A stretch of DNA of 64,000 bases from Saprospirales bacterium (GTDB taxonomy: Bacteria > Bacteroidota > Bacteroidia > Chitinophagales > Saprospiraceae): positions 620,001 through 684,000 of the forward strand of contig JADJTT010000002.1 of NCBI GenBank assembly GCA_016711045.1, read 5' to 3'. The position numbers and the translations under genes were made by a program. The notes under the pieces were generated by a model. The model made no database searches. It was not told where the DNA came from and was given only the letters and a program-made list of their open reading frames with translations. This document shows positions 44,024-53,372 of the stretch, one piece after another (position 1 is the stretch's first letter; each line of letters begins with the position of its first letter).

Positions 44024-45034
44024 ATGAAAATTCAATCCATCCTGCACGCCCTGGAGGAAGTAGCGCCTCCCGTTTATCAGGAAGGCTACGACAATGCCGG
44101 TCTGATCACCGGCAACGCACAGGCGGAGGTGAGTGGGGCTGTGTTGTGCCTCGATGCCACCGAAGCCGTGATCGATGAAGCCATCGCGCTGCACTGCAAC
44201 CTGGTCATTGCGCACCACCCTATCGTTTTTAAGGCGATCAAGCGATTTACGGGGAAGAATTATGTGGAACGGGTCATTATCAAGGCGATCAAGCACGATA
44301 TCGCCATTTATGCGGCACATACCAACCTCGACAACGTCTTCCACAAAGGCGTGAATGCCAAGATCGCCGAACGGCTCGGGTTGTCCGAAACGCGCATCCT
44401 GGCGCCCAAGCAGGTTTGGAAAAAACTGCGTACCCAGATTCCCGCCGACCACCGCGTTCAGGTTGGGGAAGCCCTCTCCGGCATCTCCGACATCCGAATT
44501 TTCTGGTCGGCCCCTTCGGAAGAAACCCTGGGCCTGGAAGTCACCGCACCCCAGGCAAGGGAATACGCCGTGCAACAGGCGATCCAATCGGTGTTGCCCC
44601 AGCCTGTTTTTCTGGAAATTTTCGCCCTGGAAAGTCCCACTGCGGATATCGGCTCCGGGATGATCGGCCGGTTGCCCCACCCCGTTCAGGAAGAGCACTT
44701 TCTTCGGCTAGTGAAGGAGAAGATGAATACTGCTGTCATTCGCCACACGCCTTTCCTCGGAAACCCGATACAAAAGGTAGCGCTGTGCGGAGGCGCCGGC
44801 GGATTTCTGCTCCCCCAGGCTATCGCTCAGGGAGCCGATATTTTCATCACTGGTGACTACAAATACCACGAGTTTTTCGATGCCGATGGCCGGATATTGA
44901 TCGCCGACATTGGACACTTTGAGAGTGAGCAATTTACGATCGAACTTTTTTACGAAATTTTATCCGAAAAATTCCATAATTTTGCGCTCCATTACACAAA
45001 AGTGAATACAAATCCCGTTCGATACCTGATTTAA
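44024..45034 (+). CDS. Nif3-like dinuclear metal-centre protein
   Basis: 336 residues of the NIF3/YbgI family, hexameric ring proteins with a di-metal site. Signatures: GYDNAGLITG, NLVIAHHPIVFK (metal-binding HH), IYAAHTNLDNV, and C-terminal GDYKYHEFFDA, ADIGHFESEQF. Sometimes annotated as GTP cyclohydrolase I type 2, but the function is unsettled. The central YqfO-like insertion (~125-230) is present. It sits between the adenylyltransferase and the zinc-ribbon gene; the latter pairing is common in Bacteroidota. Confidence 0.9.
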   Translation: MKIQSILHALEEVAPPVYQEGYDNAGLITGNAQAEVSGAVLCLDATEAVIDEAIALHCNLVIAHHPIVFKAIKRFTGKNYVERVIIKAIKHDIAIYAAHTNLDNVFHKGVNAKIAERLGLSETRILAPKQVWKKLRTQIPADHRVQVGEALSGISDIRIFWSAPSEETLGLEVTAPQAREYAVQQAIQSVLPQPVFLEIFALESPTADIGSGMIGRLPHPVQEEHFLRLVKEKMNTAVIRHTPFLGNPIQKVALCGGAGGFLLPQAIAQGADIFITGDYKYHEFFDADGRILIADIGHFESEQFTIELFYEILSEKFHNFALHYTKVNTNPVRYLI

Positions 45035-45061
45035 GGACGATCTCCACCAATTCTAACGCAT

Positions 45062-45832
45062 ATGAACAAGGAACTGACCATTGCTGAAAAGCTAAAAAGT
45101 CTGTATGAGCTCCAGCTCATCGACTCTCAGATCGATGAGATCCAAATTTTGAAAGGAGAACTCCCCATCGAAGTAAGCGACCTCGAAGACGAAATCGTCG
45201 GCCTGGAAACCCGCATACGCCGGTTGAGAGACCAGGTACAAGACCTGGAGGGCGAGATTAGCAAGCATCACGCCAACATCAAAGAATCGGAAGGATTGAT
45301 GGCGCGCTACCAAAAGCAGATGGACAACGTCAAGAACAACCGCGAATATGACGCCCTGTCCAAAGAATTGGAACTGCAACGCCTGGAAATCCAGCTTTCC
45401 GAGAAAAAGATCCGCGAAGCCAATATTCAATTGGAAAACAAAAAAGAGACCCTCACCACTAACGAACAACGTTTCGAACTGAAGCAGAAAGACCTGGATA
45501 CCAAGAAAGTCGAACTGGATGAGATCATCGAGAAGACCGAGAAAGAAGAAACTACGCTGGCCAAGGAATCGGATGCAGCGAAAAAGCATTTGGACGAGCG
45601 GTTGCTCAAAGCCTATGTCAAGATCCGCAATAACTACCGCAATGGGCTGGCTGTCGTCAAAGTAGAGCGCGACTCCTGTGGTGGCTGCTACAATAAAATA
45701 CCCCCGCAGGAGCAATTGGAAATTGCCATGCATAAAAAGATCGTGGCCTGCGAACACTGCGGCCGGATCCTGGTAGACGATAATATCCTGCATCACGAAC
45801 AAGAGGAAGCTGCGGAAGAGTCAAAGGCATAA
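45062..45832 (+). CDS. Zinc-ribbon coiled-coil protein (CT398-like)
   Basis: 256 residues: a long antiparallel coiled coil (~10-190) followed by a C4 zinc ribbon, CGGCYNKIPPQEQ...CEHCGRIL (~203-240). Members of this family associate with Nif3 neighbours in many genomes and have been linked to nucleic-acid or secretion contexts without a settled role. It starts 28 bp after nif3. No signal peptide, so cytoplasmic. Confidence 0.85.
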   Translation: MNKELTIAEKLKSLYELQLIDSQIDEIQILKGELPIEVSDLEDEIVGLETRIRRLRDQVQDLEGEISKHHANIKESEGLMARYQKQMDNVKNNREYDALSKELELQRLEIQLSEKKIREANIQLENKKETLTTNEQRFELKQKDLDTKKVELDEIIEKTEKEETTLAKESDAAKKHLDERLLKAYVKIRNNYRNGLAVVKVERDSCGGCYNKIPPQEQLEIAMHKKIVACEHCGRILVDDNILHHEQEEAAEESKA

Positions 45833-45841
45833 AGCGTTGCC

Positions 45842-47326
45842 ATGATCCGCACAGCGATCTTCCTGTTACTGCTAAGCCCCCTTTTCCTCCAGGGAACGGG
45901 GGCTTATTATTTTAACTGGTCGCCCAAAGCCCGGCAGGCTTACGAAAAGACGATCCAGCTCCGCTTCACCGAAGCGCAAAGCCTCCTGGACCAGCTCGCC
46001 AGCGAAGAGCCTTCCAACCTGATCCGCCTGCACATCGAAAACTACCTCGATTTCTTCCGGGTTTTTATCAATGAAGACTATGCAGAATTTGAACGCCTGG
46101 AGAAAAACAAGAACCAGCGGATCCAGTTATTGAAAGACAGCCCTTCCTCCTCGCCCTGGCGCCTGTACATCCAAGCGGATATCCGGCTGCAATGGGCCCT
46201 GGCCCGTCTGAAGTTTGAGCAGTATACCACCGCCTTTTTTGAAGTAAATAAAGCCTATAAACTGCTGGAGGAAAATACCCGGGCCTTTCCCGACTTCATG
46301 CCCAATAAAAAGGACCTCGGCATCCTCCACGGGATGGTCGGCACTATTCCCGATGGGTATAAGTGGGCCGTGGAATGGCTCAGCAGCATGGAGGGCAGCA
46401 TTGCCCAAGGGCGCGGAGAACTGGAAGAGGTGATCGGGCATGCCCGGAAAAACGACTTTATTTTCGAAGAGGAAGCCTATGTGTTCTATGCCTACCTCCT
46501 TCTCCACCTCGACAACCGCGATGAAGACGCCTGGAAGGTCATTCAGGAAAGCCGCCTCAATCCGGAGACCAATCCCATGGCCTGCTTTATTCTGGCCAAC
46601 GTAGCCATGCGTACCGGGCACAACGACAAAGCCATCGACCTCCTCCTCCACCGCCCCGCCGGCCGCACCTTTCATCCGTTCCCCTACCTCGATTTTATGC
46701 TGGGCATCGCCAAACTCCAGCGGCTCGACCCCGATGCAGCCGCCTATTTGCAGCAGTTTCTGGATCAATTTTCAGGAAGGAACTTCATCAAGGAAGCCCA
46801 CCAAAAATTGGCCTGGTCGCGGCTCATCCTGGGCGATGTGGCGGGCTACAACCTCCAGATGGACCTGTGCAGAAAAGAGGGATACACCATTGTGGAAAGC
46901 GATAAAAGTGCCTTAAATGAGGCCAATAGCGGCGAAACCCCAAACAGCACGCTGCTACGCGCCCGCCTGCTCTTCGACGGTGGCTATTACGGCCGGGCAT
47001 TGCAAGCTGTACAGGCCTTGCAAGTGAAGACACTGACTCATCCCAGGGAAATGCTCGAATACCAGTACCGGACCCGGCGGAGCTACCATGCCCTGGGGGA
47101 AAACGAACTCGCCCTGGCACATTATTCCCCAACGATTGAAAAGGGGCATGAGGAGGAGCCCTGGTATTTTGCCTGCCGTGCCGCCCTCGAATCTGGACGC
47201 ATCTATGAAAGCATGGGAAAGAAAGCAGAAGCCCGGGCTGCCTATCAACGATGCCTATCTATTAAGCCCGACGAACACCGCGCCGGCCTCCACCAAGCCG
47301 CCAAGGCTGGATTGGGAAGGCTATAA
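45842..47326 (+). CDS. Exported TPR-repeat protein
   Basis: 494 residues with an N-terminal signal-like hydrophobic segment (TAIFLLLLSPLFLQGTG) and alpha-helical repeat pairs throughout; the last (~445-480, AALESGRIYESMGKKAEARAAYQRCLSI) is a clear TPR. The fold resembles Iml2/DUF3808-like TPR proteins. Such proteins scaffold complexes; partners unknown. It starts 10 bp after the zinc-ribbon gene and ends the operon; tRNA-Met follows. Confidence 0.75.
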   Translation: MIRTAIFLLLLSPLFLQGTGAYYFNWSPKARQAYEKTIQLRFTEAQSLLDQLASEEPSNLIRLHIENYLDFFRVFINEDYAEFERLEKNKNQRIQLLKDSPSSSPWRLYIQADIRLQWALARLKFEQYTTAFFEVNKAYKLLEENTRAFPDFMPNKKDLGILHGMVGTIPDGYKWAVEWLSSMEGSIAQGRGELEEVIGHARKNDFIFEEEAYVFYAYLLLHLDNRDEDAWKVIQESRLNPETNPMACFILANVAMRTGHNDKAIDLLLHRPAGRTFHPFPYLDFMLGIAKLQRLDPDAAAYLQQFLDQFSGRNFIKEAHQKLAWSRLILGDVAGYNLQMDLCRKEGYTIVESDKSALNEANSGETPNSTLLRARLLFDGGYYGRALQAVQALQVKTLTHPREMLEYQYRTRRSYHALGENELALAHYSPTIEKGHEEEPWYFACRAALESGRIYESMGKKAEARAAYQRCLSIKPDEHRAGLHQAAKAGLGRL

Positions 47327-47358
47327 TACAAAAGGTGAAAAATATTCAGCCTGCACAG

Positions 47359-47390
47359 TTGCAACAAACCAGGTAAAATGCGTAAATTTG
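47359..47390 (+). promoter_or_regulatory. Promoter of tRNA-Met
   Basis: TTG (47359-47361), 21 nt, TAAATTTG (47383-47390, perfect TAnnTTTG), ending 19 bp before the tRNA. Confidence 0.7.
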
Positions 47391-47409
47391 CGACCGCTTT
47401 TAGCGAAAA

Positions 47410-47483
47410 GGCGCGGTAGCTCAGCTGGTCAGAGCGTGCGATTCATAATCGCAAGGTCGGGAGTTCAAGCCTCCCCCGCGCTA
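47410..47483 (+). tRNA. tRNA with CAT anticodon (probably elongator Met)
   Basis: Acceptor GGCGCGG/CCGCGCT (first pair G-T), D arm GCTC...GAGC, anticodon arm TGCGA-TTCATAA-TCGCA, variable AGGTC, T arm GGGAG-TTCAAGC-CTCCC, discriminator A, CCA not encoded. A CAT anticodon can also belong to tRNA-Ile2 (after lysidine modification) or to initiator Met; the paired first position argues against the initiator. Confidence 0.93.
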
Positions 47484-47485
47484 CA

Positions 47486-47521
47486 AAGCCCGGACTTCGA
47501 TTGGAGTTCGGGCTTTTTTTT
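47486..47521 (+). terminator. Terminator of tRNA-Met
   Basis: AAGCCCGGACT-TCGATTGG-AGTTCGGGCTT with one G-T pair, then a run of eight T. Confidence 0.87.
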
Positions 47522-47579
47522 GCCTCCCTACGGCCACTTTCCCTCTTTTTATTTATCTTCCCGGTAGCAGATCATCCCC

Positions 47580-49130
47580 ATGCGCAACGAATCAAATACC
47601 GACCCAGGCAGTGGCGGGCAATTGCTCCGCTACATCGGCTTTTTCGCCGCTCCCCTGTTCGCGGCCTATCTGATCTTTTTTGCCGATCTGGAACCGGGGA
47701 ATCCCGCAGTGACCAATACCCTGGCTGTAGCTATTCTCATGGCCTTGTGGTGGATGACAGAGGTGGTGCCGCTGGCTGTTACGTCCCTCCTTCCATTGGT
47801 GCTTTTCCCGGCGCTGGGCGTCATGGATGGCAAGGAAGTTTCTGCCACCTATTTCAATCACGTCATTTTCCTGTTCATAGGTGGATTTCTGGTTGCGCTG
47901 GCCATTCAGAAATGGAACCTCCACAAGCGCATCGCGCTGAATATCCTTCGCTTGGTGGGCAGTAGTCCGGCCCGCATCCTGTTGGGGTTCATGTTCGGTA
48001 CGGCGTTTTTGTCGATGTGGATCTCCAATACCGCTACTGCGATGCTCATGGTGCCCATTGCCATGTCGATCATCCACAAGCTGGAGGACATCAACGGGAA
48101 GGACCTGATGCGGAAATTTACGGTGGGGCTGCTGTTGTGCATCGCCTACAGCGCCTCCATCGGTGGGATTTCCACCCTCGTGGGCACCCCGCCCAACCTC
48201 TCCTTTGCGCGGATCTTCCACATCTATTTCCCGGATGCCCCGGAAATTTCCTTTGCGGCCTGGTTTTTCTATGCATTTCCCATCACCCTCCTTTTGTTTA
48301 TCATTCTGTTCTTTTACCTCCGGGTGCTATTTATCGGCAAGCGAAAGAGTTGGAAGAGCCTGAGCCGGCAGGATATGAATCAGGATTACCGGGCGCTGGG
48401 CCCGATGATTTTCGAAGAAAAAGTGCTTACCATCGCTTTTGCAGGGTTGGCCCTGCTATGGTTTTTCCGGGCCGATATTGCATTTGGGGCCTTCACGCTT
48501 CCCGGCTGGTCGAACTTGTTTAAAAATCCCCAATTTTTTAATGACGGGACGGTGGCTATTTTCGTGGCGGTCCTGCTTTTCCTCATCCCTTCCAAACAGG
48601 AAAAAGGTACGTTCCTGATGGACTGGAAGGCAGCGGAAGACATCCCCTGGGAGATCATCTTGCTTTTCGGCGGGGGCTTTGCACTGGCGAGCGGATTTAA
48701 GGAATCGGGCTTATCGTCCTGGTTCGGGACCCAGTTGGAATTTTTGCGAAACGTACACCCGGTCGTCCTGATCGCCAGCATATGTTTTCTGGTCACCTTT
48801 CTCACGGAAGTCACTTCCAATACCGCCACGGTGGAGACCTTATTGCCCATCCTGGCTGGGCTGGCTATTACCATTGAGGAGAATCCGTTGTTGTTTATGC
48901 TCCCGGCGACTATCTCCGGGTCGATGGCCTTCATGCTCCCGGTGGCTACCCCACCCAACGCCATCATTTTCGGTACCCGGAAATTGCAGATCGCACAGAT
49001 GGCGCGAGCCGGATTTATACTCAACCTTATCGGAGTGCTGGTCGTCACTCTGATCACCTATTATTTCGGGACAGAGATCTTCGATATCGTGCAGGGCGTA
49101 TTCCCTGAATGGGCGAAGGCAGTGCATTAA
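47580..49130 (+). CDS. DASS (SLC13)-family sodium/anion symporter
   Basis: 516 residues, about 11-12 membrane spans. The two SNT signatures are present: WISNTATAMLMVPIA (~145-160) and VTSNTATVETLLPIL (~405-420), with the paired NP-loop GTPPNLSFARIF and ATPPNAIIFGT. Imports dicarboxylates, citrate, sulfate or phosphate with sodium; the substrate cannot be chosen. A terminator follows within 30 bp. Followed by a second sodium symporter gene. Confidence 0.87.
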   Translation: MRNESNTDPGSGGQLLRYIGFFAAPLFAAYLIFFADLEPGNPAVTNTLAVAILMALWWMTEVVPLAVTSLLPLVLFPALGVMDGKEVSATYFNHVIFLFIGGFLVALAIQKWNLHKRIALNILRLVGSSPARILLGFMFGTAFLSMWISNTATAMLMVPIAMSIIHKLEDINGKDLMRKFTVGLLLCIAYSASIGGISTLVGTPPNLSFARIFHIYFPDAPEISFAAWFFYAFPITLLLFIILFFYLRVLFIGKRKSWKSLSRQDMNQDYRALGPMIFEEKVLTIAFAGLALLWFFRADIAFGAFTLPGWSNLFKNPQFFNDGTVAIFVAVLLFLIPSKQEKGTFLMDWKAAEDIPWEIILLFGGGFALASGFKESGLSSWFGTQLEFLRNVHPVVLIASICFLVTFLTEVTSNTATVETLLPILAGLAITIEENPLLFMLPATISGSMAFMLPVATPPNAIIFGTRKLQIAQMARAGFILNLIGVLVVTLITYYFGTEIFDIVQGVFPEWAKAVH

Positions 49131-49161
49131 ATTAGAGGTCGCTCCAGGCCCCCTCTAATTT
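49129..49161 (+). terminator. Terminator of the DASS gene
   Basis: AAATTAGAGG-TCGCTCCAGGCCC-CCTCTAATTT, a 10-bp stem overlapping the stop codon, then T-rich sequence. Confidence 0.7.
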
Positions 49162-49200
49162 ATTATTTTGTATTTTCCCGAAAGAAAAACCAACCTCACT

Positions 49201-50964
49201 ATGCAGCTGACTACCCTTGATTGGACGATCATTCTCGCATTTCTCGCGATTTCCCTCCTCGTTGGATTATGGACAGCCCGTAAAGCTAGCGGAAGCTATG
49301 CGGAGTATTTCCTTTCGGGCCGCTCCATGCCCTGGTGGTTATTGGGCGTTTCGATGGTAGCAACTACCTTTTCGGCTGATACCCCCAACCTGGTTACCGA
49401 CTTTGTGCGCAATGACGGTGTGGGGGGTAACTGGCGCTGGTGGGCCTTTCTGCTGACCGGGATGTTGACCGTGTTTGTGTATGCACGTTTGTGGCGCCGT
49501 TCGGGGGTACAAACCGATCTCGAGTTTTATGAATTGCGTTACAGCGGCAAAGCTGCCGCTTTTCTCCGCGGCTTCCGGTCCTTGTATCTGGGCGTTTTTG
49601 CCAATTGCCTCATCATGGCTACGGTGATTCTGGCGGCCATGAAGATCGGCGGCGTATTTGGCTTTAACCGGGTAGAGTCGGCCCTTGTCGCCTCTGGCAT
49701 CACGGTGGTGTATTCCTCGCTGGGTGGGTTAAGGGGGGTGATCCTGACCGACTTTTTACAATTTATCATTGCCATGATCGGGAGTGTTTGGGCCGCTTAC
49801 GTAGTGGTGAATCACCCTGAAATCGGAGGCATCCATGCCCTGATGAGCCATCCCAACGTACAATCCCATTTGAATATCCTGCCCGACCTGACCGATAAAA
49901 ATGTATGGGTGCCGCTATTACTGATCCCTCTTGCCGTACAATGGTGGAGCGTGTGGTATCCGGGCGCCGAGCCCGGCGGAGGCGGTTATATTGCCCAGCG
50001 CATGTTGTCGGCCAAAGATGAGCGCAATGCCATTGGCGCCACCTTGTTTTTCAATATTGCGCACTACGCCATGCGTCCATGGCCCTGGATTCTTATCGCA
50101 CTGGCTTCCCTGATCATATTTCCCGACCTGACCGCGCTGGGGGATGCATTCCCGCAAATGGCGGGGAAGGTGATCAAGGACGACCTGGCCTACCCCGCCA
50201 TGCTCCGGCTGCTGCCTGCAGGCCTTGTGGGGCTGGTGCTGGCCTCCCTCGCTTCGGCATTTATGTCCACCATTTCCACCCACCTCAATTGGGGCGCCTC
50301 TTATGTGGTCAACGATTTTTACAAGCGCTTTCTCAATCCGGGCCTGAGTAGCAAAGGAGAGGTACTGGTGGGCCGCATCACCACTATCATTTTGATGGTT
50401 ATGGCCATCATAGTAGCTTTTTATTTGGAAAATGCGATGCAGGGTTTCGATATCCTGCTCAAGATTGGCGCAGGCACAGGGCTTATCTTCCTGTTGCGCT
50501 GGTTTTGGTGACACATAAATCCCTTCAGCGAGCTCACCGCAATGGTCGTTTCTTTTGCCGTGGCGCTTTATTTCGAATTCGTGCACCCGGTAGACCTTCC
50601 CGAATACGTCCAACTCCTTTGGGGGGTGGGGATTACTACCGTCGCCTGGGTAAGTGTCACCTTCCTGACCCCGCCTTCCACGATGGAGCGCCTGGCTGAT
50701 TTTGTATCCCATATCCGCCCTCATGCCGCGGGGTGGAAACCCGTTATTCAATGGGCTTCCGAAGGAGGCAAACCACTGGCTACTTACACGGCAAGTCGGA
50801 TAAGCAGTGAACTTCTACTGGTCTTTATCGGTTGCATTACCGTATACGCAGCGCTCTTTGCCACTGGCTACTGGATTTACGGGAACACCATGCCTGCGCT
50901 TATAGGGACGGTAGTGGCCGGCATCGGGGGGTGGTTACTTTTCCGCCTGTTCCCCAAACCTTAA
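49201..50964 (+). pseudogene. Sodium:solute symporter (SSF) interrupted by an in-frame TGA
   Basis: The frame from ATG 49201 encodes ~13 membrane spans of a typical SSF transporter (DTPNLVTDFVRNDGVGGNWRWW, GGYIAQRMLSAKDE). At codon 437 (50509-50511) a TGA stands in RWFW-stop-HINPFSELTAMVVSF; the same frame then stays open for 150 more codons of conserved SSF C-terminus to 50964. The family usually has RWFWWRIN here, so TGG to TGA and CGC to CAC (both G to A) are inferred. A nonsense mutation, readthrough or sequence error are the options. A second translation start at 50542 is possible. Confidence 0.82.
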
Positions 50965-50973
50965 TTTATCCCC

Positions 50974-52626
50974 ATGAATCAATTTTGGCGTAAAGCTTTA
51001 TTTCTCCTACTACTTCTTCCAGCAGGCTTACTTGCTCAACCTCAGACTAAAGCTGACTTGAGTACCCCTTTCCACGCGGTCAAAACACACCTGTATTTTC
51101 TTCAACCCGACAGTTACCAGCCCGAGCTTTCTGCCCGGACCATCCAAGGGGTAAAAGACCTGGACGAAGCTCAGGAACTAGCCCTTAAACTCAAGCAGGT
51201 CTACGATGGGAAGGGCCTTTACGTCGTACTCCAGAAAATTCCGGATATCGTCAATTACAGGGACACCATTTCCGGAAAAAATCAATACGTGCTCTTCCCC
51301 AATGAATTGCCGGATGTATATCTCGAAAAAGTGGGAGACAACTGGTATTATTCCGCCTACACCATTGAGCATATCCGTTCGCTGCACCGAAAGGTCTACC
51401 CTTTCGGGTCGGACCTATTGGTCAATTTAATTCCCAAATACGGCCAAAATCACTTTCTCGGGCTGGCGCTTTGGCAATATGCGGGCTTTTTAGTATTGGT
51501 ACTCATCACCTGGATCATTCAATTTTTTCTGAGTCGCCTCTTGCGGCCTGTGGTCGATCGGTTGAGCAGGAGTAGAGTGTATCCAGCAACAGTACCCACC
51601 AGGATGGTATTCAGCATTGCCCGCCTGGCCAGCATCTGGATCCTGATGCTGACCTGGCAATGGGTCGTCCCGCTGCTCCATCTACCTATCGAATGGGTGG
51701 AGATCATTATGACCGGCATCCGCATCGGCGCCACCATGCTCTTTCTGGTCCTCGGCGTTCGTATACTGGATGTAGTTATTTTATACGTAAAAAAATGGGC
51801 TGCGGGCACCAGTACGCAACTGGACAACCAACTGGTACCCATCCTGAAAAGATTACTTCAATTGGTGCTCGTTTTTGGCGCCATGATCCAGATACTGCGA
51901 CTCCTCAACGTCAACGTGGCGGCGCTTATCGCCGGGGTATCCATAGGTGGTTTGGCGCTGGCGCTGGCGGCGCAGGACACCGTAAAAAACCTCATTGGTT
52001 CTGCCATGATCTTCTTCGATCGGCCGTTCCAGATTGGAGACTGGGTTATTGGCGATACCTTTGAGGGGAAAGTAGTGGAAGTCGGCTTCCGGACTACCCG
52101 GATCCAACTCCTCGACAGCTCGATCATAGCCGTGCCCAATGGCAACGTCGCCAATGCCTCCGTGCGCAACCTCGGGGTACGGACACATCGCCTGCTGGAT
52201 GCCAGATTAGGCATTGCGTACAACACCCCGCCGCAGAAGATCCAATGGTTTATGGAGGGGTTGAAAAAGCTCATCACGGCACACCCTATGACCGCCGAGG
52301 ACGGCAACCGGGTCTACTTCACCGACATGGCTGATTTCTCCCTGGTGATCATGTACCGGGCCATCATCGAAACCGACGACTATGGGGAAGAACTGCAGGT
52401 CAAGGAAGATCTTTTCCTCAGCGCGCTCCGCCTGGCTGCGTTGCTGGGAATAGAATTTGCCTTCCCCACCTCTACTATTCATGTGGATACATTCCCCGGG
52501 CAACCTTCTGCAGAAGGCACTCCGGGGCCGGCTTCTGCGGAAGAAATGGAAGCCGCCGTGGCGGCACTCGTGGCAGAATTTCAGCAACAGGCCTACCGTC
52601 CGCTACCCCATGATGAGGCGCTATAA
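50974..52626 (+). CDS. MscS-family mechanosensitive channel
   Basis: 550 residues: signal peptide (1-21), an extra periplasmic domain (~25-155), three to four membrane spans (~160-310), and the MscS core with pore helix/TM3 ALIAGVSIGGLALALAAQDTVKNLIGSAMIFFDRPFQIGDWV, then the beta domain (VEVGFRTTRIQLLDSSIIAVPNG). Releases solutes under hypo-osmotic tension; the N-terminal domain suggests a regulated, larger member. It starts 9 bp after the SSF gene. The C-terminal ~40 residues are low complexity. Confidence 0.9.
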   Translation: MNQFWRKALFLLLLLPAGLLAQPQTKADLSTPFHAVKTHLYFLQPDSYQPELSARTIQGVKDLDEAQELALKLKQVYDGKGLYVVLQKIPDIVNYRDTISGKNQYVLFPNELPDVYLEKVGDNWYYSAYTIEHIRSLHRKVYPFGSDLLVNLIPKYGQNHFLGLALWQYAGFLVLVLITWIIQFFLSRLLRPVVDRLSRSRVYPATVPTRMVFSIARLASIWILMLTWQWVVPLLHLPIEWVEIIMTGIRIGATMLFLVLGVRILDVVILYVKKWAAGTSTQLDNQLVPILKRLLQLVLVFGAMIQILRLLNVNVAALIAGVSIGGLALALAAQDTVKNLIGSAMIFFDRPFQIGDWVIGDTFEGKVVEVGFRTTRIQLLDSSIIAVPNGNVANASVRNLGVRTHRLLDARLGIAYNTPPQKIQWFMEGLKKLITAHPMTAEDGNRVYFTDMADFSLVIMYRAIIETDDYGEELQVKEDLFLSALRLAALLGIEFAFPTSTIHVDTFPGQPSAEGTPGPASAEEMEAAVAALVAEFQQQAYRPLPHDEAL

Positions 52627-52738
52627 AGACTAAACCGACCAAGGCCCTCCTTCCATCGACGAACAGCCCTCCCTGTGCGGAACTATGCTTTTGTTCATTT
52701 TATTATATATGATGGGTGGTAGTTACTAAGTTCTCTGA

Positions 52739-52795
52739 CATAATTAATTTATAAACACTGCGGCCGGCGGCCGCAGTGTTTATAAATTAATTATG
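52739..52795. repeat. Long perfect palindrome, copy 3 (27-bp arms)
   Basis: Arms 52739-52765 and 52769-52795 are exact reverse complements around a GGC loop. Outer part CATAATTAATTTATAAACA, inner core CTGCGGCC. It lies 55 bp before the coiled-coil gene and upstream of that gene's -7 box, 113 bp after the MscS stop. It could end the MscS transcript in either direction. Confidence 0.88.
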
Positions 52796-52810
52796 GCGCA
52801 CTACTTACAC

Positions 52811-52818
52811 TAAATTTG
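52811..52818 (+). promoter_or_regulatory. -7 box before the coiled-coil gene
   Basis: TAAATTTG matches TAnnTTTG exactly and lies between the palindrome and ATG 52850. Confidence 0.55.
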
Positions 52819-52849
52819 TCCTTAAACTTCACGTTGAAAATTGAAACCA

Positions 52850-53323
52850 ATGAAAAATTCCTCTTTCAAGCAACTGTTCGACGACGCTAAAAACAAAGTC
52901 GAAGACGCGTTTAACCGTGCCCCTGAAGATCTGAAAGAAGCCCTTGCCGACATGATGGAAAACATGGGCAACCTGATGGGGGACATCAAGGAAAACCTCA
53001 ACAAGAACGCCGAGCATCTGAAAAAATCGGCTGAGAAAAAAGAAACGCCACAGGGTGCGGCAGGTGAAGAACCAGCTGCGGGTGCGGAGGAAAAGAAAGA
53101 ATCCTCCTCAAAGGATAAAGACGGGTTTGAATCGTTCCAGGATTCCTTCAAAAAAGCGGCTTCCGAGTTCAAAGATATCATGGAAGAAGAGCTCAGCCAC
53201 ATCGCCGAGCGCATGGACGAACTAACGGAAAAAATGCGCAAATACCGCACCGAAAAGAAAGGTGACAAGAAAGAAGGCGGATCGGATGAACCGTCTCAGC
53301 CGGATCCGAAAGATCTGGTCTGA
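52850..53323 (+). CDS. Charged coiled-coil protein of unknown function
   Basis: 157 residues, cytoplasmic by appearance, with amphipathic helices (~1-65 and ~95-135) separated by a low-complexity Ala/Glu/Pro/Lys linker and a disordered charged tail. Resembles small apolipoprotein-like or phasin-like helical proteins in composition, but no family is recognised. Preceded by the 27-bp palindrome and a clean -7 box; a TTG in frame at 52841 is the less likely start. Confidence 0.6.
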   Translation: MKNSSFKQLFDDAKNKVEDAFNRAPEDLKEALADMMENMGNLMGDIKENLNKNAEHLKKSAEKKETPQGAAGEEPAAGAEEKKESSSKDKDGFESFQDSFKKAASEFKDIMEEELSHIAERMDELTEKMRKYRTEKKGDKKEGGSDEPSQPDPKDLV

Positions 53324-53328
53324 CCGTT

Positions 53329-53359
53329 AAGAATGGAGTGCTTGCCGCACTCCATTCTT
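53329..53359. terminator. Bidirectional terminator
   Basis: AAGAATGGAGTGC-TTGCC-GCACTCCATTCTT, a perfect 13-bp stem between two convergent genes. The T tracts are short. Confidence 0.7.
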
Positions 53360-53372
53360 CATAAAACCCTGG

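Noticed and set aside
50509..50511. UGA read as tryptophan genome-wide
   Set aside because: TGA ends several intact genes in the window, such as uvrA and the deacetylase-like gene.
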